Positions 1 through 7,722 of a stretch of 31,857 nt of DNA are shown here, one piece after another. The translations under genes and the position numbers were made by a program. How positions within the stretch are numbered: position 1 is the stretch's first letter; every line of letters starts with the position of its first letter. Under the pieces are notes generated by a model, which did not search any database, had not been told where the DNA came from, and saw only the letters and a list, made by a program, of their open reading frames with translations. The stretch is taken from assembly GCA_937915825.1 (NCBI GenBank), contig CALGGT010000073.1, positions 1 to 31,857 of the forward strand. The letters run 5' to 3'. The stretch comes from an uncultured Eubacterium sp. Its GTDB lineage: Bacteria; Bacillota; Clostridia; Lachnospirales; Lachnospiraceae.

Positions 1-362
1 GAAACACCGTATCCGAAGTGCAGGTATTATTTCTTGAATCCGGCAGATACAGGGAGGATATCGCAGAATGCGACGATGATAAGTCATATGAACTATTCTA
101 TCCCGATAAATTCAAGTACAAACCGAGATAAGCACCGGTGGATCATTCCTACGTTCACAAAGAATTGCACAAAACGGGAGTTACACTTCAACTGTTACCA
201 GGTGTGAAAAGGAAGGGCAAAAAGCATGCTGTTATGTTACTTTTGTAAATAACTACAAGAAATATACTGCAGACAGAAATTACACCAGTCGGATCGAACA
301 CAAACCCGGCGTAGAAGTGGAAGTCGATTGGTCAAGACCAACCATGAGTATTGCTGTTGATT
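1..362 (+). pseudogene. Decayed IS21-family transposase (IstA) fragment
   Basis: Translation gives an IstA-like chain that is not open in any single frame. Frame 3 reads through the motif YPDKFKYKPR, hits a stop at 129-131, and continues with HSYVHKELHKTGVTLQLL. Near 195-205 the similarity moves to frame 2, with CEKEGQKACCYVTFVNNYKK and then IEHKPGVEVEVDWS followed by PTMSI. The stretch HKPG...VDW-S-PTM is typical of the entry to the IstA catalytic domain. After about 362 the similarity ends in unrelated AT-rich DNA, so the DDE core, the C-terminus and the partner istB are missing. The 5' end is cut by the contig edge. I recognise the family from memory of IS21 transposases. The fragment cannot be active. 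Confidence 0.72.
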
Positions 363-377
363 TTATTTTGAAATACT

Positions 378-575
378 TTAGTAAATTCTTGATTTCCCCA
401 TTTTCCGTAGTATTTCTTCAATTTGTATTTTAACTTTTTTCCATTGAGTTTTTATATGTATTGTTTCATATCCAGGTACACTCACATCTAATCCTTTATA
501 ACTATTGTCATATGTTCCTGTTTTTACAGCAGCTTGTGTATACACTGATATACTAAGTATATCAGTGTTTTTTCG
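378..575 (-). other. Possible decayed reverse-strand reading frame
   Basis: On the reverse strand 65 codons are open and end in TAA. The chain has natural-looking composition (for example VKTGTYDNSYKGLDVSVPGY, then QIEEILRKMGK at the end). There is no ATG with a ribosome binding site at its start, and a perfect hairpin lies across its 5' part. It could be the 3' remnant of a gene on an old mobile insertion. I do not recognise a family. The surrounding 363-660 is AT-rich and I see no intact gene in it. Confidence 0.2.
542..573 (+). terminator. Intrinsic terminator-like hairpin
   Basis: ACACTGATATAC and GTATATCAGTGT form a perfect 12-bp inverted repeat with a TAA loop, followed by TTTTT. The stem is AT-rich. 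No intact + strand gene ends just upstream, so it may belong to lost sequence next to the IS remnant. Confidence 0.55.
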
Positions 576-660
576 CTAGAAATGTCTTTCTTCGTGACAG
601 ATAAAAGTGTTCTCCCAAAGTCTGATTCATATTCAATTCTTATGATGCACCACTGAAATG

Positions 661-860
661 AGTATTTTTGGGGCTCTGCCCCAAACCCCGCTCCTCGTCG
701 GAGAGACAGAGGGAACAGCATTGCTGTTCCCTAGTGGGATAGGATCATCCGTGTCACTGCGTCAAGGGACTTTCGCGGCATATCCTCACCGGTTACACCG
801 GTTCCGGTATTCCACGATTCCCTTGACTCCGTTCCCGCTCCCCAAAGAGCAGAACATCGC
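661..860. repeat. Hairpin-rich noncoding spacer
   Basis: Three clear inverted repeats lie here: TTGGGGC/GCCCCAA around TCT at 668-684; GGGAACAGC/GCTGTTCCC around ATT at 711-731; and GTCAAGGGA at 761-769 with TCCCTTGAC at 819-827. The 92-codon open frame across this stretch runs into the 41-bp repeats, has no ribosome binding site and has low-complexity repeat-derived content, so I treat the segment as noncoding. Confidence 0.6.
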
Positions 861-1120
861 TTTTACTGCAGAGGCGAATTCTTATAGAAAAGTAAGTCAT
901 TGTTTTATCGCAGAGGCGAATTCTACAGAAAAGTAAGTCCTTGTTTTACCGCAGAGATGAATCTTGTAGAAAAGTAGGTGTCGTTTTAACGCGGAGTCGA
1001 ATTCTATAGGAAAGTAAGTCTTTGTTTTATCGCAGAGGCGAATTCTATAGAAAAGTAAGTCATTGTTTTACCGCAGAGATGAATCTTGTAGAAAAGTAGG
1101 TATCGTTTTATCGCGGAGAT
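861..1120. repeat. Tandem array of ~41-bp repeats, 6 copies plus a partial
   Basis: Units start at 861, 903, 944, 984, 1025 and 1066 (42, 41, 40, 41, 41, 40 bp), with a partial seventh from 1106. Each begins TTTTA-CGC(A/G)GAG and most contain a TTCTATAGAA-like palindrome followed by AAGTA(A/G)GT. Units 3 and 6 share a variant (GATGAATCTTGTAGAA) and units 2-3 resemble 5-6, so the array looks like a roughly 122-bp three-unit block duplicated once. This is not a CRISPR: the units are contiguous and there are no unique spacers. Confidence 0.85.
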
Positions 1121-1243
1121 TGCTTCCATGAAGGGACATTTGCGACCGTCAGCACTTAATGAGCGCACAGCGCGAATTTTGTACTGCTACGGTCGCAATT
1201 TTAGTGAGAGCGGGTCCCGAATGGAAGGAACTCCGCGTTAAAA
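1106..1243. repeat. Long interrupted hairpin joining the two repeat arrays
   Basis: Left and right arms pair in nested order: TTTTATCGCGGAG (1106-1118) with CTCCGCGTTAAAA (1231-1243, one mismatch), CTTCCAT (1123-1129) with ATGGAAG (1221-1227), GGGAC (1133-1137) with GTCCC (1214-1218), TTGCGACCGT (1140-1149) with ACGGTCGCAA (1189-1198), and AGCA (1151-1154) with TGCT (1184-1187). The arrangement resembles a structured RNA or a MITE/REP-like palindromic unit. No coding sequence is evident. Confidence 0.75.
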
Positions 1244-1316
1244 TATAGTAGGTTTATAAGAGAAGGAACTCCGCGTTAAAACATAGTAAGTTTACAAAAG
1301 AAGCAACTCCGCGTTA
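1224..1316. repeat. Second tandem array, 38-bp period, inverted relative to the first
   Basis: GAAGGAACTCCGCGTTAAAA recurs at 1224 and 1262, and GAAGCAACTCCGCGTTA at 1300, an exact 38-bp spacing. CTCCGCGTTAAAA is the reverse complement of the unit head TTTTAACGCGGAG found in the upstream 41-bp array, so the two arrays face each other across the hairpin. The last copy stops four bases before the -35 box of the following gene. Confidence 0.8.
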
Positions 1317-1319
1317 CAT

Positions 1320-1348
1320 TTGACTTTTCCCGGGTAACATGATACTAT
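1320..1348 (+). promoter_or_regulatory. Sigma-A-type promoter of the zinc peptidase gene
   Basis: TTGACT (1320-1325), a 17-bp spacer and TACTAT (1343-1348) lie about 40 bp before the start codon. The inverted repeat array abuts the -35 box. Confidence 0.6.
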
Positions 1349-1388
1349 TTTACCGTAGCAAACAGAAACCTGGAAAGGGGATGAGAAC

Positions 1389-2081
1389 ATGCCTTATTAC
1401 GGCTACTATTTGGATCCAACCTATCTTTTGGTGATCCTTGGATACATCCTATGCGCGCTGGCATCGTCCAACGTAAAGCACACATTTAAGAAATACGGAC
1501 AAGTCATGAATCGAAGCGGATTAACCGGAGCGGATGTAGCCCAGAGGATCTTGCAAAGTCAGGGAATCTACGATGTAAGAGTGGAACACGTAACCGGCGA
1601 GTTGACTGATCATTACGATCCTGCCTCGAAAGTGGTTCGCCTGTCCGATACGGTTTACGGACAGACAACCATATCTGCTGTAAGTGTAGCTGCACATGAA
1701 TGCGGTCATGCCGTTCAACATGCGAAGGGGTATGTTCCCTTAACTTTGAGAAGTGCCATTTATCCGGTGGTAAATATTTCTTCCATGGCTGCGGTCCCCC
1801 TTTTGATCATTGGTTTCATTCTGGGACTTACTGGATTAGCCCAGATCGGCCTGATCCTCTTTGCGTTTGTATTGGCATTTCAAGTGATCACGTTACCGGT
1901 GGAGTTCAATGCATCTTCTCGAGCTTTGCGTATCTTAGAGGGATCCGGATACTTAATGGAAGAAGAAATGGGAGGGGCTAAAAAGGTGTTATTTGCGGCT
2001 GCTCTTACTTATGTAGCGTCGGTTGCATCTACTGCATTGCAGCTGTTACGTTTTGCGATGATGTTAAATCGAAGACGATAA
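1389..2081 (+). CDS. yugP: YugP-type membrane zinc metallopeptidase
   Basis: This 230-residue protein matches the usual length and layout of the YugP/Zn_peptidase_2 family of Firmicutes. A membrane segment lies at about 10-28. The zinc motif HECGH is at residues 103-107 (an HExxH), and a conserved Glu at 172 in PVEFNASSRAL is the likely third ligand. Two hydrophobic segments lie at about 130-170 and one near 205-220. The active site is therefore membrane-associated; substrates of the family are not established. The start is supported by GGAAAGGGG eight bases upstream and by a promoter at 1320-1348. It appears monocistronic, because a separate promoter starts the next transcript at about 2190. 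No defects are seen. Confidence 0.88.
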   Translation: MPYYGYYLDPTYLLVILGYILCALASSNVKHTFKKYGQVMNRSGLTGADVAQRILQSQGIYDVRVEHVTGELTDHYDPASKVVRLSDTVYGQTTISAVSVAAHECGHAVQHAKGYVPLTLRSAIYPVVNISSMAAVPLLIIGFILGLTGLAQIGLILFAFVLAFQVITLPVEFNASSRALRILEGSGYLMEEEMGGAKKVLFAAALTYVASVASTALQLLRFAMMLNRRR

Positions 2082-2154
2082 GGAAGGGCTTAATGCATTC
2101 CAAAGAAGATCCTGAAAATTCACAGAAAAAAGATCATGAAATTCCAGAAAAAGC

Positions 2155-2183
2155 TTGCATTTTTAGGGGAATGTGAGTATAAT
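2155..2183 (+). promoter_or_regulatory. Strong sigma-A-type promoter of the structured RNA
   Basis: TTGCAT (2155-2160), a 17-bp spacer and a perfect TATAAT (2178-2183). The predicted start of transcription is about 2190. It lies ~345 bp before nadE, leaving a long untranslated leader. Confidence 0.8.
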
Positions 2184-2190
2184 GTAGATA

Positions 2191-2504
2191 AGATAAAGAC
2201 AGGTATCATTGTCACAGGACAATGTTTACGAAAGTAGGCTTCCTGAGATGCTCGATAATCTCGAATTTTTGAACCTACATCACTTTAAAAGGGATTCCAA
2301 TATTTATGGTTGGATGCCGGGCCGTCACTGTCGATACCCCATATGCGAATATGGCAGTCGATACAAATGGCAACATTGGCAACGGAAGGCAGAAGATCAT
2401 GTGAGGTCGCCCACCTAGCTTTCGCTAGGAGTCAAAAATCGAGAACCGGCATTTCGGGAACAATACGATCATTCAGGGAAGCGATTGGAATCGCTTCCTT
2501 TTTT
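2191..2504 (+). ncRNA. Structured noncoding RNA / leader of nadE, class not identified (6S-like possible)
   Basis: About 310 nt between a strong promoter and an intrinsic terminator, without a credible gene. Stems visible directly: CATTGTC/GACAATG around ACAG (2207-2224); GTAGG (2234-2238) with CCTAC (2274-2278) enclosing GAGAT/ATCTC (2245-2262); a long-range ATGCCGG (2314-2320) with CCGGCAT (2446-2452); CCATAT/ATATGG with a GCGA tetraloop (2339-2354); and CCTAGC/GCTAGG around TTTC (2414-2429). It lacks the signature motifs of T-box, RNase P, tmRNA, SRP and the common riboswitches as far as I can recognise them. The string CTGAGATGCTCG resembles the 5' part of enterobacterial 6S RNA, so a 6S-type RNA is one possibility, though the expected 3' partner is not evident. 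The terminator ends 22 bases before nadE, so a cis-acting attenuator is the alternative. Confidence 0.65.
2477..2504 (+). terminator. Intrinsic terminator directly before nadE
   Basis: GGAAGCGATT (2477-2486) and AATCGCTTCC (2489-2498) form a perfect stem followed by six T. The nadE ribosome binding site begins only about ten bases later, with no room for another promoter. nadE expression from the upstream promoter must therefore read through. A 9-nt segment upstream (2293-2301, GATTCCAAT) is complementary to 2484-2492 and could compete with the stem. Confidence 0.85.
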
Positions 2505-2526
2505 GGTAAGAAGAAAGGGGAATAAC

Positions 2527-4449
2527 ATGCAACATGGTTTTGTAAAAGTAGGCGTATGCAAACCCGGATTAAAGGTGGCAGACTGTGAATACAACGGCAA
2601 TGCCATTATTGAGGAAGGAAAGAGATATAAGGAACTGGGGGCGAAGATCCTGGTGTTCCCGGAATTAAGCATTACCTCGTATACCTGCGGGGATTTGTTT
2701 TTGCAAGAGCCCCTGTTAAACGGTGCCCTGGAAGCCTTGCATAAGATCAAGGAAGAAACCGCAGAATGGGATACCATGCTGGTAGTGGGGCTCCCTTTTA
2801 TGTTCCAGTCCCGTTTGTTTAATGTGGCAGCGGTTATGATGAACGGGAAGCTTTTGGGGCTGATTCCCAAAACCTATGTACCTTCTTACCAGGAATTTTA
2901 CGAAGGTCGCCATTTTCAAGGATGGCAGGGGGATTCCGTAGAAGTAAAGGTGGGAGAAGATGTTGTGAAATTAGGAACCAGACAGATCTTTTGTTGTGCG
3001 CAGGTTCCGGCGCTGCGGGTGGCGGTGGAGATCTGTGAAGATTTATGGGCGCCGATCCCGCCCTCCAGTTACCATGCCCAGGAGGGGGCTACCGTGATCT
3101 TAAATTTATCCGCCAGCGATGAGATGATCGGAAAGGCTGCCTACCGCCGGGAATTGGTGAGAGGACAAAGTGCCCGGACGTTAACGGCGTATCTCTACGG
3201 GGGAGCCGGATATGGGGAATCTTCCACGGACCTTGTATTTGGTGGTCATGGTATCATCTGTGAAAATGGTCGGATCATCAATGAAAGAGAACCTTTTTCC
3301 GAGGGACTTTGCATCAGTGAAGTAGATGTGAATAAATTGGAGTCCGAGCGACGTCGGATCGGGACCTTTCCTACACAACATGAAGGAAATTACGAGAAGC
3401 AAAGCTTTGCATTTGATAAGATTGATGAGACGTCCTTATCCCGAAGATTTTCTGCAACGCCGTTTGTCCCTTCGGATTCAAATACCCGGGATAAGCGTTG
3501 TGAAGAAATCCTAAACATCCAGTCCCAGGGACTGGCCAAACGTTTGCAGCACATTGGCTGTAAGAACGCGGTGATCGGCCTGTCCGGCGGTCTGGACTCC
3601 ACCCTGGCACTGTTAGTAACTGTGCGGGCGTACGAGCGGCTCCGCCTGGATAAAAAAGGAATTACCGCGATTACCATGCCTTGTTTCGGAACCACGAAAC
3701 GGACGCATGATAACGCGCAGAACATGGCGCAAGCCCTCGGCGTGTCGTTTAAGGAGGTTCCCATTAAAGATGCGGTATTAGGTCATTTTAGGGACATTGG
3801 GCATGATGCGAATGTTCAGGATGTAACCTATGAGAATTCCCAGGCCAGAGAGCGGACCCAGGTGTTAATGGATTACGCCAACGAGGTGGGGGGGATCGTT
3901 ATCGGAACCGGGGACCTATCCGAGCTTGCCCTGGGATGGGCCACGTATAACGGGGATCATATGTCCATGTACGGGGTGAACGCATCCATTCCCAAAACCC
4001 TGATCCGTTACCTGGTTTCGTATTATGCGGATCACGCGGAAAGCGAGATCCTGAAGAAGGTTCTGTACGATGTGTTGGATACTCCGGTGAGCCCGGAATT
4101 GCTCCCCCCGAAGGAAGGGGAGATCTCTCAAAAAACGGAGGAACTGGTGGGGCCGTACGAATTGCATGATTTTTTCTTATATTACATGATGCGTTTCGGA
4201 TTTATGCCGGAGAAAATACTACGAATGGCAGCAACGGCGTTCGAGGGGAAATACGATCCGGATGAAATTGACAGCTGGTTGAAAACCTTTTATCAGAGAT
4301 TTTTCTCCCAGGCCTTTAAGCGAAGCTGCTTACCGGACGGACCGAAGGTGGGGTCGGTAGCGTTATCTCCCCGAGGGGATTTCCGCATGCCATCGGATGC
4401 GGTTGTGAACGGATTTTTGCGTAGAAATCATGAAGAGGATCATTCATAA
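2527..4449 (+). CDS. nadE: Glutamine-dependent NAD+ synthetase
   Basis: Converts deamido-NAD to NAD in the cytosol using ammonia released from glutamine. From the ATG at 2527 the protein has 640 residues, normal for the long two-domain form. The N-terminal nitrilase-type glutaminase domain shows its triad: Glu46 in FPELSIT, Lys115 in GLIPKTYVPS and Cys170 in VEICEDLW. The C-terminal synthetase domain carries the PP-loop SGGLDS at 353-358, followed by GTGDLSELALGWATYNGDHM, which binds the deamido-NAD side. The frame is open 14 codons further upstream, but that lies inside the terminator; AGAAAGGGG six bases before 2527 decides the start. addB follows after 15 bp with its own GGGGAGAGG, so the two are co-transcribed. 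Regulation by the preceding leader RNA is plausible. Confidence 0.96.
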   Translation: MQHGFVKVGVCKPGLKVADCEYNGNAIIEEGKRYKELGAKILVFPELSITSYTCGDLFLQEPLLNGALEALHKIKEETAEWDTMLVVGLPFMFQSRLFNVAAVMMNGKLLGLIPKTYVPSYQEFYEGRHFQGWQGDSVEVKVGEDVVKLGTRQIFCCAQVPALRVAVEICEDLWAPIPPSSYHAQEGATVILNLSASDEMIGKAAYRRELVRGQSARTLTAYLYGGAGYGESSTDLVFGGHGIICENGRIINEREPFSEGLCISEVDVNKLESERRRIGTFPTQHEGNYEKQSFAFDKIDETSLSRRFSATPFVPSDSNTRDKRCEEILNIQSQGLAKRLQHIGCKNAVIGLSGGLDSTLALLVTVRAYERLRLDKKGITAITMPCFGTTKRTHDNAQNMAQALGVSFKEVPIKDAVLGHFRDIGHDANVQDVTYENSQARERTQVLMDYANEVGGIVIGTGDLSELALGWATYNGDHMSMYGVNASIPKTLIRYLVSYYADHAESEILKKVLYDVLDTPVSPELLPPKEGEISQKTEELVGPYELHDFFLYYMMRFGFMPEKILRMAATAFEGKYDPDEIDSWLKTFYQRFFSQAFKRSCLPDGPKVGSVALSPRGDFRMPSDAVVNGFLRRNHEEDHS

Positions 4450-4464
4450 GGGGAGAGGAAATCC

Positions 4465-7400
4465 ATGTTGCATTTTATTATGGGAGGACCCGGAAGTGGG
4501 AAAACCACCAGTCTGTTAAATGTACTATCTCAAAAATTAGACCAGGAACCTCATGGGAGGTTCCTGGTTTTGGTACCGGATCAATTCACGTCGGAGACCG
4601 AACGTCTGTGCGTAGAGAAGTTCGGAGGGATTATGCGCCTGGAAGTCCTGAGCTTTATGCGCCTGGGGTACCGGGCCATGGAAGATTTTCCTTCGTTTCG
4701 ACGTACCATCCTAAGCGATACCGGGAAAAATATTTTATTGCGCCGGGTGTTTGAGGAGGAAAAAGAACAGTTAACGTTCTTTCAAAAAGGGATAAAAAAG
4801 CCGGGATTTTTAGATGAATTCAAGTCGTTATTCAGCGAACTTTCCCAATATGGAATTCGCACGGAAGCGGACTTTGAAAGAATGGAAACCCTGGGAGAAA
4901 AATTTGTGGATATTCACACGGTTCATACGGCCTTTCGCAAGAAGTTGGGAGACAGCTATGAATTGGCGGAGGAACTTCTGGTGCAGTTAGCGGAACAGGT
5001 TCCGGAATGGGATGTTTGTCAGAATGCGTATATTTTCCTGGATGGGTTTACCGGTTTTACCCCCAATCAATATGAATTGCTGCGAGCATTGTTAGCAGCA
5101 TCGAAAGACATGTATGTAACCGTGAATCTGGATCATCAACGGGGGCATGAACATCTATTTTCTTTAAGCTATGATACATTGAATCAAATGAATCGCATGG
5201 CTTCTTCTTTGCATATCTTAACGGAAGAAATCCAATTGGGAACTCAATACTGTCATGGAAAAACCGAAGACTTACAATACCTTCAGCAGGAATTGTTTCA
5301 CCATGCCGGCGCCCCTTATGAGAAGGAGCCGGAGGGGGTTCAATACTACGTTGGAAAGTCGGAAGAAGAAGAGATTCTTTTTACAGCGTTAAAAGTATAT
5401 GATTGCATGGAAAACGAAGGTTATAAACCGGAAGAAATTGCTGTGATCTTATCGGATCCGAAGGGGTATGGAAATCGGTTTGTCAAGGAAATGGAACGCT
5501 TAAAGATCCCTTATTTTATGGACCGGACCATCGGTCTTAATAAGAACCCGCTTTACTCATATTTCAGGGACCGGATCCAGATGGTCCTTAAGAATTATAA
5601 CCGGGATGTGGTTGTGAGCTATTTGCGAAATCCATTGTCTCCGTTTGGGCGGGAAGAAGTGGATTTGCTGGAGAATTATTTACTTGCCACCGGCATTCGG
5701 GGAATGAAAGGATATGAACGGGAATGGGGGAAGGACGTGAAAGGGATTTCCACGGAACAGATGAATGAATTACGGGAAAGGATCCTGGAAAATATCACGC
5801 CTTGTCATGGGTTGTTCAAGAAAAAAGTAAGCATCAAAGATTATGTATGCGCGCTCTATGATCAGATGGAAAAAGATGGTATTTTTCAACGACTCTTGGA
5901 CATCGCCCGTATCTATGAAGACCGTGGAGACGCGATTACAGCGGGACAATATGAAAGAGTTTACGAGATTGTATTGGATGTGCTGGAGGAAATGGTCTCC
6001 TTAATGGGGGACGTTGTCATGGACGTTTCCGAATTTGAAGAACTGCTTTTATCCGGGTTGGAAGCGAAGAAGATCGGTTTTATTCCGGCGGGACAAAATC
6101 AGGTGCAGATCGGAGATATTACCCGAACCAGATTGCGGAATATCCGGGTGCTTTTCTTCGTGGGATTCCGGGAAGACCAGGTTCCTCGAATATCGGAGAA
6201 TCCCGGGATCATCAATCTGAGAGAACGAAAGATGCTGCGGGATCTTAAGGTAAAGTTAGCTCCCCTTCGAGAAGAAAAATTAACGAATGATCTGTATTAT
6301 TTGTATCTGCTTTTTTCCCAGACGTCGGAGCGATTGTATTTTACCTGCAGCACCAAAGATCAAGAAGGACAAAAGAGAGAAATGTCCTTTATCTTTCATT
6401 GGATCTTAGAACAATTTCCCAAGATCAAACAGGCGGAAATTCCCAAAGAAATTCAGGTGTTGGGAGATGATCTGGGAAAGAGTTTTTTTGTCAATAAAAT
6501 CAACGATCCTGTGATCAAAGATGAGGAAGAGCAAAGGGCTTTTTTAGAGTTATACCGGATTTATTATGACGAGGATCTGGGAGCCCTATTCCGGGAGAAA
6601 ATAGAGGAAGACCGGACGGGAAAATTTCATAAAAAACTGGATCAAAAAGAGGTGGAGCGACTGTATCGGGATGGTCTGAAAAGCAGTGTGACCAACATGG
6701 AAATCTTTGCCAAGTGTCCCTATTCTTTTTTCTTAAAATACGGGGTACGGTTAAGAGAACGTCCGGTGTATGAAATCCAGAATGTGGACCTGGGAAATAT
6801 GGTTCACGATGTCATGGAAGGGCTCTTTTACCGAATGAAGAAAGAAGGGCTTACCTGGAAGGATCTGACCGATCGGAAAGAGTGGATGGAAGCAACTCTA
6901 AGCGACCTAATGGAGGAAGAAAAAAAGAAAGAAAATTTCCAGACCTTTTTTGAAAGCAACCGGGAAGAATTTCAATTCCGACGGATTCAAAATATGTTAA
7001 AACGTGCCATTTATTATCTGGCCAAAGCCATGGGGGAAGATGACTTTGAACAGGATGTGGCGGAGCTTCGGATCGCGTTGGATCCCATTCCGTTTGTAGG
7101 GGATACGGCGGCTGTTTTTGTAGGAAAGATTGACCGGATCGATGTGAAAGAAACCCAGCAGGGACGAAGGATCCGGATCGTGGATTATAAAACGGGAACC
7201 AATCATTTTGATATGGCGGACTTTTATTACGGAGTTCAACTACAGTTAATCCTTTATTTATCCGCGGTATTAAAGAAGCGACCGAAGGATATTCCGGAGG
7301 GTGTCTATTATCAGATGATCCGGGACCGGGCGGAAGAGGGAGACGATGAGAAAGTAGAAAAAGAAAGGTCCAAGCTCTATCAATTGAAAGGAATCGGTTT

Positions 7401-7722
7401 GGAGGATGTAACGTCTGAGGAATGGCCGATCCTCCTTTCCTACGGAGAATACATGATCCGAAAGATCGTAGGAGAGATCGGAGAGGGAAATATTAAGGTG
7501 GAACCTTTCAGTGAAAGAGGGAAGCAGCCGGAGGCCTGCGAGTATTGTAATTTCCATACCGTATGTGGGATCGGACGGATCAAGAATGTGGAAGAAGTCT
7601 GTCGGATCAAGGAAATATCCGGAGCGAAAAACAATGGTGTGCTGATCGAAAGAATGAAGAGGGATATAGAGGATGAAACAGACGAAGGAACAGAAGAAAG
7701 TACAAACGAAGATCGGGAATAA
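4465..7722 (+). CDS. addB: ATP-dependent helicase/nuclease subunit B
   Basis: AddB works with AddA to resect double-strand DNA ends for RecA loading. The 1085-residue chain begins with a Walker A loop, GPGSGKT at 8-14. The C-terminal nuclease domain carries DYKTG with Asp907 and the Q-x-x-x-Y-like motif in VQLQLILYL. It shows the four-cysteine iron-sulfur pattern of AddB: Cys751 in KCPYSFF and Cys1025, Cys1028 and Cys1034 in ACEYCNFHTVCG. It is slightly shorter than the Bacillus subtilis protein (about 1166). The start has GGGGAGAGG spaced eight bases away. The 3' end overlaps addA by 50 bp. A perfect 11-bp hairpin lies inside codons 26-35. The iron-sulfur cluster and nuclease roles are family knowledge; I see all the needed residues. 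Confidence 0.95.
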   Translation: MLHFIMGGPGSGKTTSLLNVLSQKLDQEPHGRFLVLVPDQFTSETERLCVEKFGGIMRLEVLSFMRLGYRAMEDFPSFRRTILSDTGKNILLRRVFEEEKEQLTFFQKGIKKPGFLDEFKSLFSELSQYGIRTEADFERMETLGEKFVDIHTVHTAFRKKLGDSYELAEELLVQLAEQVPEWDVCQNAYIFLDGFTGFTPNQYELLRALLAASKDMYVTVNLDHQRGHEHLFSLSYDTLNQMNRMASSLHILTEEIQLGTQYCHGKTEDLQYLQQELFHHAGAPYEKEPEGVQYYVGKSEEEEILFTALKVYDCMENEGYKPEEIAVILSDPKGYGNRFVKEMERLKIPYFMDRTIGLNKNPLYSYFRDRIQMVLKNYNRDVVVSYLRNPLSPFGREEVDLLENYLLATGIRGMKGYEREWGKDVKGISTEQMNELRERILENITPCHGLFKKKVSIKDYVCALYDQMEKDGIFQRLLDIARIYEDRGDAITAGQYERVYEIVLDVLEEMVSLMGDVVMDVSEFEELLLSGLEAKKIGFIPAGQNQVQIGDITRTRLRNIRVLFFVGFREDQVPRISENPGIINLRERKMLRDLKVKLAPLREEKLTNDLYYLYLLFSQTSERLYFTCSTKDQEGQKREMSFIFHWILEQFPKIKQAEIPKEIQVLGDDLGKSFFVNKINDPVIKDEEEQRAFLELYRIYYDEDLGALFREKIEEDRTGKFHKKLDQKEVERLYRDGLKSSVTNMEIFAKCPYSFFLKYGVRLRERPVYEIQNVDLGNMVHDVMEGLFYRMKKEGLTWKDLTDRKEWMEATLSDLMEEEKKKENFQTFFESNREEFQFRRIQNMLKRAIYYLAKAMGEDDFEQDVAELRIALDPIPFVGDTAAVFVGKIDRIDVKETQQGRRIRIVDYKTGTNHFDMADFYYGVQLQLILYLSAVLKKRPKDIPEGVYYQMIRDRAEEGDDEKVEKERSKLYQLKGIGLEDVTSEEWPILLSYGEYMIRKIVGEIGEGNIKVEPFSERGKQPEACEYCNFHTVCGIGRIKNVEEVCRIKEISGAKNNGVLIERMKRDIEDETDEGTEESTNEDRE
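4541..4572 (+). promoter_or_regulatory. Perfect 11-bp hairpin inside the 5' end of addB
   Basis: ACCAGGAACCT (4541-4551) and AGGTTCCTGGT (4558-4568) pair perfectly around CATGGG and are followed by TTT. It lies about 75 bases after the addB start codon. Strong GC-containing stems with a short T run resemble a weak intrinsic terminator or a site that slows ribosomes or an RNase. It encodes DQEPHGRFLVL, which tolerates the symmetry. Confidence 0.6.

Noticed and set aside
658..936. 92-codon open frame on the + strand
   Set aside because: No ribosome binding site, it crosses several hairpins and enters the 41-bp repeats, and the composition is not protein-like.
861..1120. Possible CRISPR array
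   Set aside because: Repeats of ~41 bp are contiguous with no unique spacers, they are imperfect along their whole length, and no cas gene is in the window.
2092..2175. 27-codon ORF (MHSKEDPENSQ...) after the zinc peptidase
   Set aside because: A GGAAGGG lies upstream, but it is very short and overlaps the promoter of the structured RNA; no conservation can be judged.
2191..2504. T-box, RNase P, tmRNA or SRP RNA
   Set aside because: The signature motifs (T-box sequence with GGTGG...ACCGCG, GAGGAAAGTCC, the tmRNA ends, the GGAAGGAAGCAGC-type SRP loop) are not found; the short GGAAGGCAG match is not enough for SRP.
2209..2525. Two open frames (2209-2418 and 2310-2525) before nadE
   Set aside because: They overlap a structured RNA and its terminator, lack ribosome binding sites and show no recognisable protein.
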